57,505 nucleotides of DNA from Bacteroidales bacterium (GTDB taxonomy: Bacteria > Bacteroidota > Bacteroidia > Bacteroidales > UBA3824). This document shows, one piece after another, positions 49,885-57,505 of the stretch. The position numbers and the translations under genes were made by a program. The notes beneath the pieces were generated by a model, which was not told where the DNA came from, searched no databases, and was given only the letters and a program-made list of their open reading frames with translations. Location of the stretch: assembly GCA_017535325.1 (NCBI GenBank), contig JAFXUC010000138.1, forward strand, positions 1 through 57,505, given 5' to 3'. How positions within the stretch are numbered: position 1 is the first letter of the stretch; each line of letters begins with the position of its first letter.

Positions 49885-49979
49885 TTGTTTATTACATTAG
49901 CGAAAATAATGTAGTTGAAGTTGCCGATTTTTGGGATATGCGCAGAAGTCCGGAAACTTTATCCGAAAGGTTATCCTAA
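49884..49979 (+). pseudogene. Remnant of a RelE/ParE-type toxin gene (C-terminal fragment)
   Basis: Codons from 49884 to the TAA at 49977 read IVYYISENNVVEVADFWDMR followed by about ten more residues. This is like the last strands of RelE/ParE toxins, in which the final part reads YY...E...V..V.D.WD.R..P. There is no start codon and no N-terminal two thirds, and the fragment begins inside the antitoxin stop. A full toxin needs about 95-100 residues, so the gene has lost most of its 5' part by deletion. Confidence 0.55.
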
Positions 49980-50006
49980 AACAGCGAAAATTTACGTAAA
50001 AAATAT

Positions 50007-50648
50007 ATGACACCAAAAGTAGTTATCAGCATAGGCAGACAGTTTGGCAGCGGGGGACGGATTCTCGGAAGCACCCTCGCCAAACGTTTCGACATGAAAT
50101 TTTACGACAACGAAATAATAACCGAGGCCGCTAAACAAAGCGGTTTCGACGAAAAACTCATTTTAGAAAAAGACGAAAAACCTGTTCAAAGTACGTTTTT
50201 TGCAAACATTCAGCACGTTATCAGCGGCAACGATTCGGCAATTAGCGACGAAAACATTTTTAAAATTCAGTCGCAGGCAATCCGCAAAGTAGCCGCCGAA
50301 AGCAACTGCGTTATCATGGGACGCTGCTCCGACTACGTTTTGAGAGATTATCCCTATTGTCTGAGCGTGTTTTTCTCTTCGCCGTTAGAAGACAGAATCC
50401 AGAGAGTCTGCGAACGCTGCAACATCAACGACAGAGAAAAAGCACGCCAACTGATTGAAAAAGAAGACAGTATGCGGGCAAAATATTACAACTATTTCAC
50501 CGGCAAAATCTGGGGAGACGCCAAAAGTTATCATTTTTGCATTGACGTTTCGCTCCTCGGTCTTGAACGCACGGCAGATTTCGTCTGCAAACTTTTAAAA
50601 ACCAAATTCGGTGATTTATTAACTGACAAATACGCAATTTACGAATAA
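50007..50648 (+). CDS. Cytidylate kinase-like family protein
   Basis: A 213-residue nucleotide kinase-fold protein of the Cytidylate_kin2 type (PF13189), common in Bacteroidetes. The P-loop is IGRQFGSGGRILGSTLAK near residues 9-26. An LID-like helix region (ERCNINDREKARQLIEKED) follows. It should phosphorylate a nucleotide, but the substrate is not fixed; the true cmk is presumably elsewhere. The stop is 1 bp before the start of the ABC transporter gene, so it is co-transcribed. Confidence 0.85.
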   Translation: MTPKVVISIGRQFGSGGRILGSTLAKRFDMKFYDNEIITEAAKQSGFDEKLILEKDEKPVQSTFFANIQHVISGNDSAISDENIFKIQSQAIRKVAAESNCVIMGRCSDYVLRDYPYCLSVFFSSPLEDRIQRVCERCNINDREKARQLIEKEDSMRAKYYNYFTGKIWGDAKSYHFCIDVSLLGLERTADFVCKLLKTKFGDLLTDKYAIYE

Positions 50649-50649
50649 T

Positions 50650-52473
50650 ATGAACAGTTTTAAGACAATAATAAAATATCTCGCACCTTTCAAAAAGTAC
50701 GCATTTCTTAATATCGTGCTGAACGCTCTCGGAACTTTGTTTTCGCTGTTCAGTTTTACGATGTTCATACCGTTTTTGGACACGCTGTTCAGCACCAACA
50801 GCGGCGTTGTAAACGATCCGGGGGCTTTTGAATGGAGTTACAAAAGTTTTATGGCGCACTTCAATTATTTAGTGTATCAAATAGGACAAGAACACGGAAA
50901 ATTTCAAGCACTATTGTTTTTGGGCGGGGCGGTACTTTTCGGCGCGTTTTTCAGAAACTTTTTTATGTACATGGGAAGTTTCTTTATGGCTCCTATCAGC
51001 AACGGTACGGTTATGCAGTTTCAAAGGAGAATTTACAACAAAATCCTTGACCTGCCGCTGCGGTATTTTTCCGAATCTAAGAAAGGCGACATCCTGAGCC
51101 GCTTTACCTCTGACGTTCAAGAAATCAGGGCAAGTATATCCGGCAGTCTTGACATGCTTTTCAAAGACCCGATACAGATTGTCGTTTTTCTGAGTTACAT
51201 GATTTATACGAGTTGGGAACTGACCTGCGTGTCGTTTCTTGTGCTGCCGCTCATCGCTGTTATAATCGGCAAAATCGGAAAAAGCCTTAAAGATACCTCC
51301 GGCAAAGGTCAGGCGGCAGCCGGCGAAATGCTCACGATAACCGAAGAGACTCTCGGCGGACTGCGCATCATAAAGGCTTTTGTGGCAGAAAACAAAATGA
51401 AAGAACGTTTCAAAAAAATCAACGACAAAGTTTACCGTCTTCAAAACAGAATTATGAGAAAACATTCTTTGTCGTCGCCGCTGAGCGAATTTTTGGGGAT
51501 TTTGGCGTTCACGTTCATTTTGGTAATCGGCGGATATTTGATTCTCGTAAAAGGCGACAATACTTTCACATCATCGGAATTTATCGCTTATTTGGTGGTT
51601 TTTACACAGATTCTTAACCCCGCAAAAGATTTGGCACGGACTTACAACACCATCCAAAAAGGTATGGCTTCGCTTGACCGCGTTAACGCAATTTTGGAAG
51701 AAAAAATGAACGTTCCCGAAATTGAAAACCCGGTCAGAATCAATGATTTCAAAGAAGCAATCGAGTTCAAAAACGTATCGTTTAAATACGCCGAAAAATA
51801 TGTGCTAAAAAATATAAATCTGACAATTAAAAAAGGTCAAACGGTGGCTCTTGTGGGACAATCGGGCTCAGGAAAATCAACTTTGGTAGACCTTTTACCG
51901 AGGTTTTGGGACGTTCAGGAAGGCGAGATTTTAATCGACGGCATCAACATAAAAGATTATAAGTTGACGGATTTGCGCACTCTGATGGGCAACGTAAACC
52001 AAGAGTCGATTTTGTTTAACGACACGATTGCAAACAACATTTCGTTCGGCGTTGAAAAGGCTGAAATTCCGGCGATAGAAGACGCGGCAAAAGTTGCAAA
52101 CGCTCTGGACTTTATCAGGGAAAAAGACGGCGGCTTTGATTACATCGTCGGCGACCGCGGCGGCAAACTCTCAGGCGGTCAGCGTCAAAGGCTTTCAATA
52201 GCACGCGCCGTGTTGAAAAATCCGCCGATAATGATTCTTGACGAGGCAACCTCCGCGCTTGACACCGAAAGCGAAAAACTCGTTCAGGAAGCCTTGACGA
52301 ACCTTATGAAAAACCGTACGTCAATAGTTATCGCGCACAGACTTTCAACAATCAAAAATGCGGATTTGATTTGCGTTTTAAGCGACGGCGAAATAGTGGA
52401 GCAAGGCAAACACGAAGAACTTCTGCTCCAAAACGGAACTTACAAAAAACTCTGCGATTTACAGACGTTTTAA
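50650..52473 (+). CDS. ABC exporter, fused membrane and ATPase domains (MsbA-like)
   Basis: A 607-residue half transporter. Six membrane spans fill about 1-320. The ATPase domain has Walker A GQSGSGKST at 403-411, signature LSGGQ at 507-511, Walker B IMILDEATSALDTES and the switch His in IVIAHRLSTIK. It belongs to the multidrug/lipid exporter group that includes MsbA, but the cargo cannot be read from sequence. It follows the kinase by 1 bp and is followed by a membrane glycosyltransferase 19 bp later, so a role in envelope glycolipid handling is plausible. Confidence 0.93.
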   Translation: MNSFKTIIKYLAPFKKYAFLNIVLNALGTLFSLFSFTMFIPFLDTLFSTNSGVVNDPGAFEWSYKSFMAHFNYLVYQIGQEHGKFQALLFLGGAVLFGAFFRNFFMYMGSFFMAPISNGTVMQFQRRIYNKILDLPLRYFSESKKGDILSRFTSDVQEIRASISGSLDMLFKDPIQIVVFLSYMIYTSWELTCVSFLVLPLIAVIIGKIGKSLKDTSGKGQAAAGEMLTITEETLGGLRIIKAFVAENKMKERFKKINDKVYRLQNRIMRKHSLSSPLSEFLGILAFTFILVIGGYLILVKGDNTFTSSEFIAYLVVFTQILNPAKDLARTYNTIQKGMASLDRVNAILEEKMNVPEIENPVRINDFKEAIEFKNVSFKYAEKYVLKNINLTIKKGQTVALVGQSGSGKSTLVDLLPRFWDVQEGEILIDGINIKDYKLTDLRTLMGNVNQESILFNDTIANNISFGVEKAEIPAIEDAAKVANALDFIREKDGGFDYIVGDRGGKLSGGQRQRLSIARAVLKNPPIMILDEATSALDTESEKLVQEALTNLMKNRTSIVIAHRLSTIKNADLICVLSDGEIVEQGKHEELLLQNGTYKKLCDLQTF

Positions 52474-52492
52474 CAAAAAAATTCTTAAAAAC

Positions 52493-54091
52493 ATGGCGCG
52501 TTTAGGTCAGTTTATAAGGTATTGTTTTGAAGAAAAACCGCTGCTTTTTTGTATGTGGACGGCTCTGGTGCTGCGTATGCTTGCAGTGGTTTTTTCACAG
52601 GGAATAGCCTTCGGTTTCGACCATTACGTCTACATAGAAAACGCGCAAAACATTGTTTCGGGAAGTTTGACTTTTCCGGATTTGTCTCAGGACATGGAAT
52701 ACGAAAGTTTTTCAAGACACGGTTACAGCCTTATATACCTCATCGGAAACACAGGGATTTTTTACGTTCTTGAATTTTTCAACATTTTTGACCCAAGGGG
52801 CAAAATGTTTATTTTAAGACTTTTTCATGCGCTGATTTCGCTGTACGTGATTTATTACAGTTACCGCTTGGCATACAGGCTCGCAAACAGAAAGGCGGCT
52901 TTGGCGGTGGGACTTATGGCTGCCTCGCTGTGGTTTATCCCGTTTCTCAGCGTAAAATCCCTGCCTGAAAACATTTCGGCGATTTTTATCTTGGCGGGAA
53001 TTTACAGGTTTGCAAAAACCAACAAACGAAACTACAAATACGGCGACGATTTGTTTGTCGGTCTGCTTTTGGGCTGCTCGTCGGCGTTTTGTCTGAACTC
53101 GCTGTTCTTTGTCGCGGGATTTGTTGTTGTAGTTGGACTGCTCTCCGGAAAACGCCGGTCGCTGCTGCTAATGTTGGGCGCGGCGATTTCGGTTTTTGCC
53201 AACGAAGGCATTGTCAACACTATATGTTTAGGAACACCTTTTTATATAATAAGAGAATATTTTTCGGCGGTTTTTGAAGGCAGCCTTACAACTCACGGTG
53301 CAAAAACGATTTATATGTACATTTCTATTTTGGCGTTAATGATGCCGTTTCCGTGGGGAATTTTAGCAATGATAGGTTACATAAAATCATGGAAAAGAAC
53401 TTTTTTGCTCTTTTTCCCCGTAACGTTTTATATTGTAATGTGTTATCTTCTGCCGTACAAAGGCGAACAGTTTATTCTGCCGATAATGCCGCTTTTCTTT
53501 ATAATCTGTCTTGCGGGCTGGTACAGGTATTGGGGAAATTCAAGGTTCTGGGTCTCAAAACCAAGGCTGAGATACTGGATTACGACATTGTTTTTTATTG
53601 TCAACACTCCTGTTTTGCTGTTGACGTGTTTTGCCTTTGTAAGAAAGCCACAAGTAGAAACCATGATTTACCTTTCGCACTACAAAAACGACATTTCGTC
53701 AATAATGGTTGAAAACTCCACGCTCTCAAACTGCAAATCGCTGCCGCTGTTTTATCTCGGCAAAAACGTCCCTGTCTTTCTTCTTAACAAACGCGAAGAA
53801 GAGCTAGACGCGTCAATTTATTACTGCACTGAAAAAGTCTCGTTCTACGAAAAAGAACTCTACACCGAAAAATATTTTCTTCACTGCAAAAAAGAGCATA
53901 TACCTCAGTTTGTAGTTTTTTACGGTTCAAAAGACATTCCCGAAAGGCTCGCCAAAATGCGTAAAATTTTCCCGATGATAGTCCATGAAAAAACCATAAA
54001 ACCGTCATACGCAGACTTACTTATCAACCTCGTTAACTCCGGCAACGAAAACGACGAAATCCAAATATATAGAACGGATTATCAGGAATAA
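52493..54091 (+). CDS. Membrane glycosyltransferase-like protein (PMT/ArnT-type fold)
   Basis: A 532-residue protein with about ten membrane spans and a C-terminal extracytoplasmic domain of roughly 130 residues. The first loop after span 1 has FGFDHYVYIENAQNIVSGSL, where an acidic residue in this position is typical of polyprenol-dependent glycosyltransferases of the GT39/GT83 type. Later segments (FWVSKPRLRYWITTLFFIV) are membrane spans. It would add sugars from a lipid-linked donor in the periplasm. Family assignment is moderate. It ends the operon with the kinase and exporter, before a long non-coding gap. Confidence 0.7.
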   Translation: MARLGQFIRYCFEEKPLLFCMWTALVLRMLAVVFSQGIAFGFDHYVYIENAQNIVSGSLTFPDLSQDMEYESFSRHGYSLIYLIGNTGIFYVLEFFNIFDPRGKMFILRLFHALISLYVIYYSYRLAYRLANRKAALAVGLMAASLWFIPFLSVKSLPENISAIFILAGIYRFAKTNKRNYKYGDDLFVGLLLGCSSAFCLNSLFFVAGFVVVVGLLSGKRRSLLLMLGAAISVFANEGIVNTICLGTPFYIIREYFSAVFEGSLTTHGAKTIYMYISILALMMPFPWGILAMIGYIKSWKRTFLLFFPVTFYIVMCYLLPYKGEQFILPIMPLFFIICLAGWYRYWGNSRFWVSKPRLRYWITTLFFIVNTPVLLLTCFAFVRKPQVETMIYLSHYKNDISSIMVENSTLSNCKSLPLFYLGKNVPVFLLNKREEELDASIYYCTEKVSFYEKELYTEKYFLHCKKEHIPQFVVFYGSKDIPERLAKMRKIFPMIVHEKTIKPSYADLLINLVNSGNENDEIQIYRTDYQE

Positions 54092-54154
54092 AAAGAGAAA
54101 TTCTTTCTGTTTTATTTTGTATTTGTAATGCCTATTCGACAGCAAAAATACTCA

Positions 54155-54250
54155 TTATGTATGGAATCTCAAAATTTTTTTAGCCATTTATGTATGGAAT
54201 CTCAAAGTTTTTTTAACCATTTATGTATGGAATCTCAAAGTTTTTGACAA
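54155..54250. repeat. Three tandem copies of a 33-bp repeat
   Basis: The unit starts TTATGTATGGAATCTCAAA and continues with a T run and A(A/G)CCAT. Copies begin at 54155, 54188 and 54221, exactly 33 bp apart; the third is cut short at about 54250. Copies differ at two or three bases. There are no spacers between them, so this is not a CRISPR array. Confidence 0.85.
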
Positions 54251-54338
54251 TTCAAAACAGATTTTTGTGGTGCGTGTTTTTTAGACAACCCCACAATACC
54301 GTTACACCCCATAAAAAATAATAAAAAAATTAATCTTT

Positions 54339-54373
54339 TTTTGCAATATTGTTAAAAATTCTTTGTAACTTTC
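54339..54373 (+). promoter_or_regulatory. Probable promoter of the BspA-like gene
   Basis: TTTTG ending at 54343, 22-base spacer, TAACTTTC at 54366-54373, one mismatch from TAnnTTTG. The first ATG is 45 bases downstream. Confidence 0.45.
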
Positions 54374-54418
54374 GCCCCGATATTAAAATTGTTAAACATT
54401 TAAAAAAGAAAATCAATT

Positions 54419-54493
54419 ATGAAAAACACGCCAACCAAACTTTACAAAATGTTATGGGGGGGGGGGATTTATGTTTACTATTGTTTGCAATAG
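54419..54493 (+). other. Short upstream reading frame ended by the G tract
   Basis: The ATG at 54419 has a basic start MKNTPTKLYKMLW typical of a signal peptide. With 11 G it reads through the tract into a TAG at 54491, a 24-residue product. With 9 or 12 G the same ATG would join the 3-kb body frame. It could be the true start of the surface protein, off in this copy. Confidence 0.7.
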
Positions 54494-57400
54494 TAACATT
54501 TCTGACTTTCACCTCAGAAATTAACCCTCCGTATTTGTGGCACAAACCGCAAAAAAGTGCTGAAACTCAATCTTTCAGCCCGCTAATCTCTAACATCCAA
54601 CAAGGAAACAATGATTTCGTTTACGTTTCCGCATTAGAGAAAATTCTAAACTCACCGTTAGATGATTCAAGAGAAGCATACGCCGTTTTTGACAAAGGGA
54701 CGCTTACATTCTATTTCGACGACAAAAAGCCCGTCAGTGGTGCGTATCCATTTGGCAATGTGTCTGAAAAAAAATCAGAAATAACAAAAGTAGTCTTTCA
54801 TGAATCATTTTTAGATTATCTACCATCCGATCTGTCTTCTCTATTCGCCGGATACGAGAATCTTAAAGAAATTGTAGATATGGAAAAGTATCTTAACACA
54901 ACGGATGTTACTAATATGTATGGTATGTTTGCTGCTTGCGAAAGTTTGCTTACGATAAATTTAATGGGTTTTAGCACACAGAATGTAACAGAAAATCGGG
55001 CTATGTTTATGGCCTGTGTCAATCTGACCACCATTTTAGTTGACGGGGAGAAGTGGAGTACACAAAGTATTCCGGATTCCTATAACGATAATTTTGTAAC
55101 TTCACCATTATTCGACTATACACCCAACCTCATCGGCAATGCCGGAACAAAATATAACCACACACACATCGACATAGACTATGCCCACATTGATGAAGGC
55201 GAATCTAACCCAGGTTACCTCACTACTGAATCGTACAAAGTATTTTACGACCTTGATGGTGATGGCAAAATTGATGATATTACCACAGTTGATTGGGAAA
55301 ATGGTGCAACTCCGCCTACTTCATTTGCTATAACAAACACACCCGAACTTCCAATCCCAAATCCTATAAACAAAAAAGGTCTAAAATTCAAAGGTTGGTA
55401 TGGCACACCTATTACCGGCTTGACCAAGGATAAGCCGCAAACAGATATTTCAATCCCCGCAAATGCGGTGGGCAATAGAATTTATACTGCGGTATGGGAG
55501 GAAAAAGCACCCTACGCCGTTTTTGACAACGGTACTCTTACATTTTACTACGACAACAACAAAGCCAACTTTGACGGCGCGTATGGAATGAGAACTACAT
55601 ATAATGACGAATGGTCAGAAGTCGCCTCTGATATTACAAAAGTTGTTTTCGATAAATCGTTTGCAGATTATTATCCCACAAGTTGTGTATGTTGGTTTTT
55701 ATTGTGCCATAATTTGACGGAAATTCAAGGTATGAAAGAATATCTTAATACTGAAAACGTTACAAATATGAGTGGTATGTTCAGCGGTAAATTCACAGCA
55801 CTTGACCTCAGTAACTTCAAAACGGAAAAAGTTACAAAAATGGATTATATGTTTGCCAACTGCGAAAATCTTACCACTCTTGATCTGTCATATTTTTCTA
55901 CAAAAAATGTTACGAATATGGAATACATGTTTCTTAACAGCAACAACCTTCGTACCATTTATGTAGGAGATAATTGGACAACTTCTGCCGTAACGAGCAG
56001 CGAAAATATGTTTAACGGTTGTACTGCACTTATCGGCGGCAAAGGCTCGTCAATTAACGAATATGGCATCACCGACGCCACCTACGCCAACATTGACGAC
56101 CCCGAAAACGGCAAGCCGGGATATTTTACAAAATCAGGCGAACAGCCTTGGGCTCCCGTATCCATCGACCTAACTACGCTTCCCAACAAAACCGAATACA
56201 ATATCGGCGACAATTTGAATCTTGACGGCGGCGAATTAACCGCCACCTTCCCCGACAACTCAACAAAGACTGCATCACTAAGCAATGCAAAAGTTTCCGG
56301 CTTCGACAATACCAAAATCGACGAACAAACAATCACCGTTACTTGGCTCGGCAAGGAAACTTCTTTTACCGTTACTATCAAGGAAGATACAAGGGAAGTT
56401 GATTGGGTTGGTACTAATACGGCGATTTTGTTAGGAACTCCGTTTGAAAGTATCTGGATGGATGTTCGTTATAAAAATGGAGATTGGGAACGCAAAACAT
56501 TTTCTGATTCTCAGGTAAATGTTACAGGATTGAATACTGATGTCGCCGGTGTTCAAAACGTTACTATCACATATCGTGGATGTGTATGGAATGCCACCTT
56601 TGAGGTTTACAAGCCAATCGCTTCGTTTGACTTCTCCATTGTGAATACAAATCTTAATCTCAACGCCAACGAGAAACTCTCGGGCTTTGTTACCGTAACA
56701 AATGAAGACGGCACGACGTATGAAGTTGATGTCAACCAAATGTCAATAAATATTTACCACGAAACAGAAGGGTATTGGAGTTTGTATGCCATCGACAACG
56801 ACAACGCATACGACAAGACCCTTGGCGAACACGAGTTTAAGGTAGTCTATCGTAATCACGAGGCTAATTTGAAATACACTTTCTACAATGGCCCAGCCCC
56901 TGCCAAACCTTACGTAATCCTTGCTGACAAAACAATCACTTTCTACTCAGGTGAAACAATCCCAGAAGGCGCAATAGAATTACAGCCATCGTATTATTTT
57001 AACACACCGTGGGCATGGGGAGACTACGAAACAGTTGTGTTTGATGAATCATTTAAGAACTACAAGCCGACAAGTACGGCAAGTTGGTTCTCAGAATTAG
57101 CTTCCCTCAAAGAAATCAAGGGATTAGAAAACCTGAATACCGAAAAGGTAACGGATATGCAATATATGTTCTATTATTGTTCTAATATAGAAAGCCTTGA
57201 TTTAAGTGGGTTTGATGTTAGCAACGTTACTAATATGGACGCAATGTTTAATTGTTGCGACAATTTGCATACAATCTTTGTGGGCGACAATTGGAATCTC
57301 TCAGACTATCTATCAAGCAACAATATGTTTGAGGGTTGTTATTCACTATACGGAGAACAGGGTTCTATGCCTGAATCATACAAAGTATATGACGCATCAA

Positions 57401-57505
57401 TGGCTCGAATCGACGGCGGCGACAATGCGCCCGGCTACTTCACCAAAAAAGGAAACTCCAAGGCAACTGTAACATCTATTGATTTTGCCGTTAACCCTTA
57501 TTCCG
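54454..57505 (+). CDS. BspA-like surface protein with DUF285 leucine-rich-type repeats, 3' end outside window
   Basis: The frame is open from the ATG at 54454 through the window edge, over 1017 codons, with no stop. The N-terminus is hydrophobic (DLCLLLFAIVTFLTF), a probable signal or anchor. Modules follow in order: a YAVFDKGTLTFYF strand pair and DUF285 block (about 54680-55060), an InlB-type repeat with FKGWYG (55230-55500), a second YAVFDNGTLTFYY module with DUF285 block (55510-55980), Ig-like domains (56160-56890), and a third DUF285 block (57110-57300). DUF285 hallmarks such as NVTNMSGMF and NVTNMDAMF recur. This architecture is that of BspA family surface proteins. Translation from 54454 lacks the positive n-region that the upstream ATG at 54419 would add. 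The G tract decides which start is joined. Confidence 0.85.
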   Translation, partial: MGGGDLCLLLFAIVTFLTFTSEINPPYLWHKPQKSAETQSFSPLISNIQQGNNDFVYVSALEKILNSPLDDSREAYAVFDKGTLTFYFDDKKPVSGAYPFGNVSEKKSEITKVVFHESFLDYLPSDLSSLFAGYENLKEIVDMEKYLNTTDVTNMYGMFAACESLLTINLMGFSTQNVTENRAMFMACVNLTTILVDGEKWSTQSIPDSYNDNFVTSPLFDYTPNLIGNAGTKYNHTHIDIDYAHIDEGESNPGYLTTESYKVFYDLDGDGKIDDITTVDWENGATPPTSFAITNTPELPIPNPINKKGLKFKGWYGTPITGLTKDKPQTDISIPANAVGNRIYTAVWEEKAPYAVFDNGTLTFYYDNNKANFDGAYGMRTTYNDEWSEVASDITKVVFDKSFADYYPTSCVCWFLLCHNLTEIQGMKEYLNTENVTNMSGMFSGKFTALDLSNFKTEKVTKMDYMFANCENLTTLDLSYFSTKNVTNMEYMFLNSNNLRTIYVGDNWTTSAVTSSENMFNGCTALIGGKGSSINEYGITDATYANIDDPENGKPGYFTKSGEQPWAPVSIDLTTLPNKTEYNIGDNLNLDGGELTATFPDNSTKTASLSNAKVSGFDNTKIDEQTITVTWLGKETSFTVTIKEDTREVDWVGTNTAILLGTPFESIWMDVRYKNGDWERKTFSDSQVNVTGLNTDVAGVQNVTITYRGCVWNATFEVYKPIASFDFSIVNTNLNLNANEKLSGFVTVTNEDGTTYEVDVNQMSINIYHETEGYWSLYAIDNDNAYDKTLGEHEFKVVYRNHEANLKYTFYNGPAPAKPYVILADKTITFYSGETIPEGAIELQPSYYFNTPWAWGDYETVVFDESFKNYKPTSTASWFSELASLKEIKGLENLNTEKVTDMQYMFYYCSNIESLDLSGFDVSNVTNMDAMFNCCDNLHTIFVGDNWNLSDYLSSNNMFEGCYSLYGEQGSMPESYKVYDASMARIDGGDNAPGYFTKKGNSKATVTSIDFAVNPYS
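54456..54466 (+). repeat. Run of eleven G in the BspA-like gene start
   Basis: G at 54456-54466, right after the AT of an ATG at 54454. It is the longest G run I see in this AT-rich window. Homopolymers of this kind slip during replication, changing the frame by one base. Confidence 0.95.

Larger units (their letters stand above)
54092..54418. other. 327-bp non-coding gap
   Basis: Between the glycosyltransferase and BspA-like genes. It holds three 33-bp tandem repeats (54155-54250), a short inverted pair TTGTGG...CCACAA in the middle, and the promoter-like sequence at 54339-54373. No ORF longer than about 20 codons in any frame looks coding. Confidence 0.7.

Noticed and set aside
54155..54250. 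Possible CRISPR array in the 33-bp repeats
   Set aside because: The copies are directly adjacent with no spacers, there are only three, and no cas gene is near.
54419..57505. Calling the BspA-like gene a pseudogene because of the frame break
   Set aside because: The body frame has no stop for more than 1000 codons and an in-frame ATG touches the tract; a homopolymer break is more consistent with switching or a sequencing slip.

Overview
The window is a stretch of a Bacteroidota chromosome, almost certainly order Bacteroidales and probably an uncultured gut or rumen lineage. Several signs agree. Many genes are preceded by the Bacteroidetes-type promoter TTTG-N19..22-TAnnTTTG rather than a -35/-10 pair. 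The ribosomal and RNA polymerase genes have Bacteroidetes gene content and protein lengths. There are UpxY/NusG-like, DUF3467, Hc1-like, FISUMP and BspA/DUF285 proteins, and a xylose isomerase pathway. Base composition is AT-rich. No plasmid or phage backbone is visible, so this is core chromosome with two accessory patches.

Layout. 1-11 kb: the 5' end of a clostripain-like lipoprotein gene (reverse strand, cut by the window edge), serB, a small lipoprotein, malic enzyme (maeB), an orphan methyl-accepting chemotaxis protein, an Hc1-like DNA-binding protein, a secreted GH43 glycosidase and dxs. 11-18 kb: a small membrane protein, a radical SAM protein, and an accessory block of two closely related TIR-domain membrane proteins and two ATPase/PD-(D/E)XK nuclease-like proteins. 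18-21 kb: an M23/LysM peptidase, a lipoprotein and a GH26 mannanase-like lipoprotein. 21-31 kb: rimP-nusA-infB, with a terminator-like hairpin in its leader, then a GlmU-like nucleotidyltransferase, lon, an UpxY-like antiterminator overlapping lon, and an alpha/beta hydrolase.

31-45 kb (reverse strand): the transcription/translation supercluster, read as tRNA-Thr, tRNA-Tyr, tRNA-Gly, tRNA-Thr, tuf, tRNA-Trp, secE, nusG, rplK, rplA, rplJ, rplL, rpoB, rpoC, DUF3467, rpmE2. One promoter lies upstream of the first tRNA. Hairpins sit between tRNA and tuf, between tuf and tRNA-Trp, and between rplL and rpoB. 45-48 kb: xylBA (xylulokinase, xylose isomerase). 48-54 kb: a MATE exporter, an orphan antitoxin with a remnant of its toxin, then a probable cytidylate kinase-like/ABC exporter/membrane glycosyltransferase operon. 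54-57.5 kb: three 33-bp tandem repeats, then a very large BspA-like surface protein gene that runs off the right end.

The two observations most worth following are these. (1) The BspA-like gene begins with a run of 11 G. The obvious upstream ATG is out of frame with the 3-kb body, while a second ATG that touches the G run is in frame. Tract length would therefore choose between two N-termini and an off state, which looks like phase variation of a surface protein. (2) The TIR block holds two TIR proteins, about 87% identical over their first ~204 residues, each anchored in the membrane. One carries a FISUMP domain that should lie outside the cytoplasm. They alternate with ATPase-nuclease genes. 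This looks like an undescribed TIR receptor or defence arrangement, but that function is inference.
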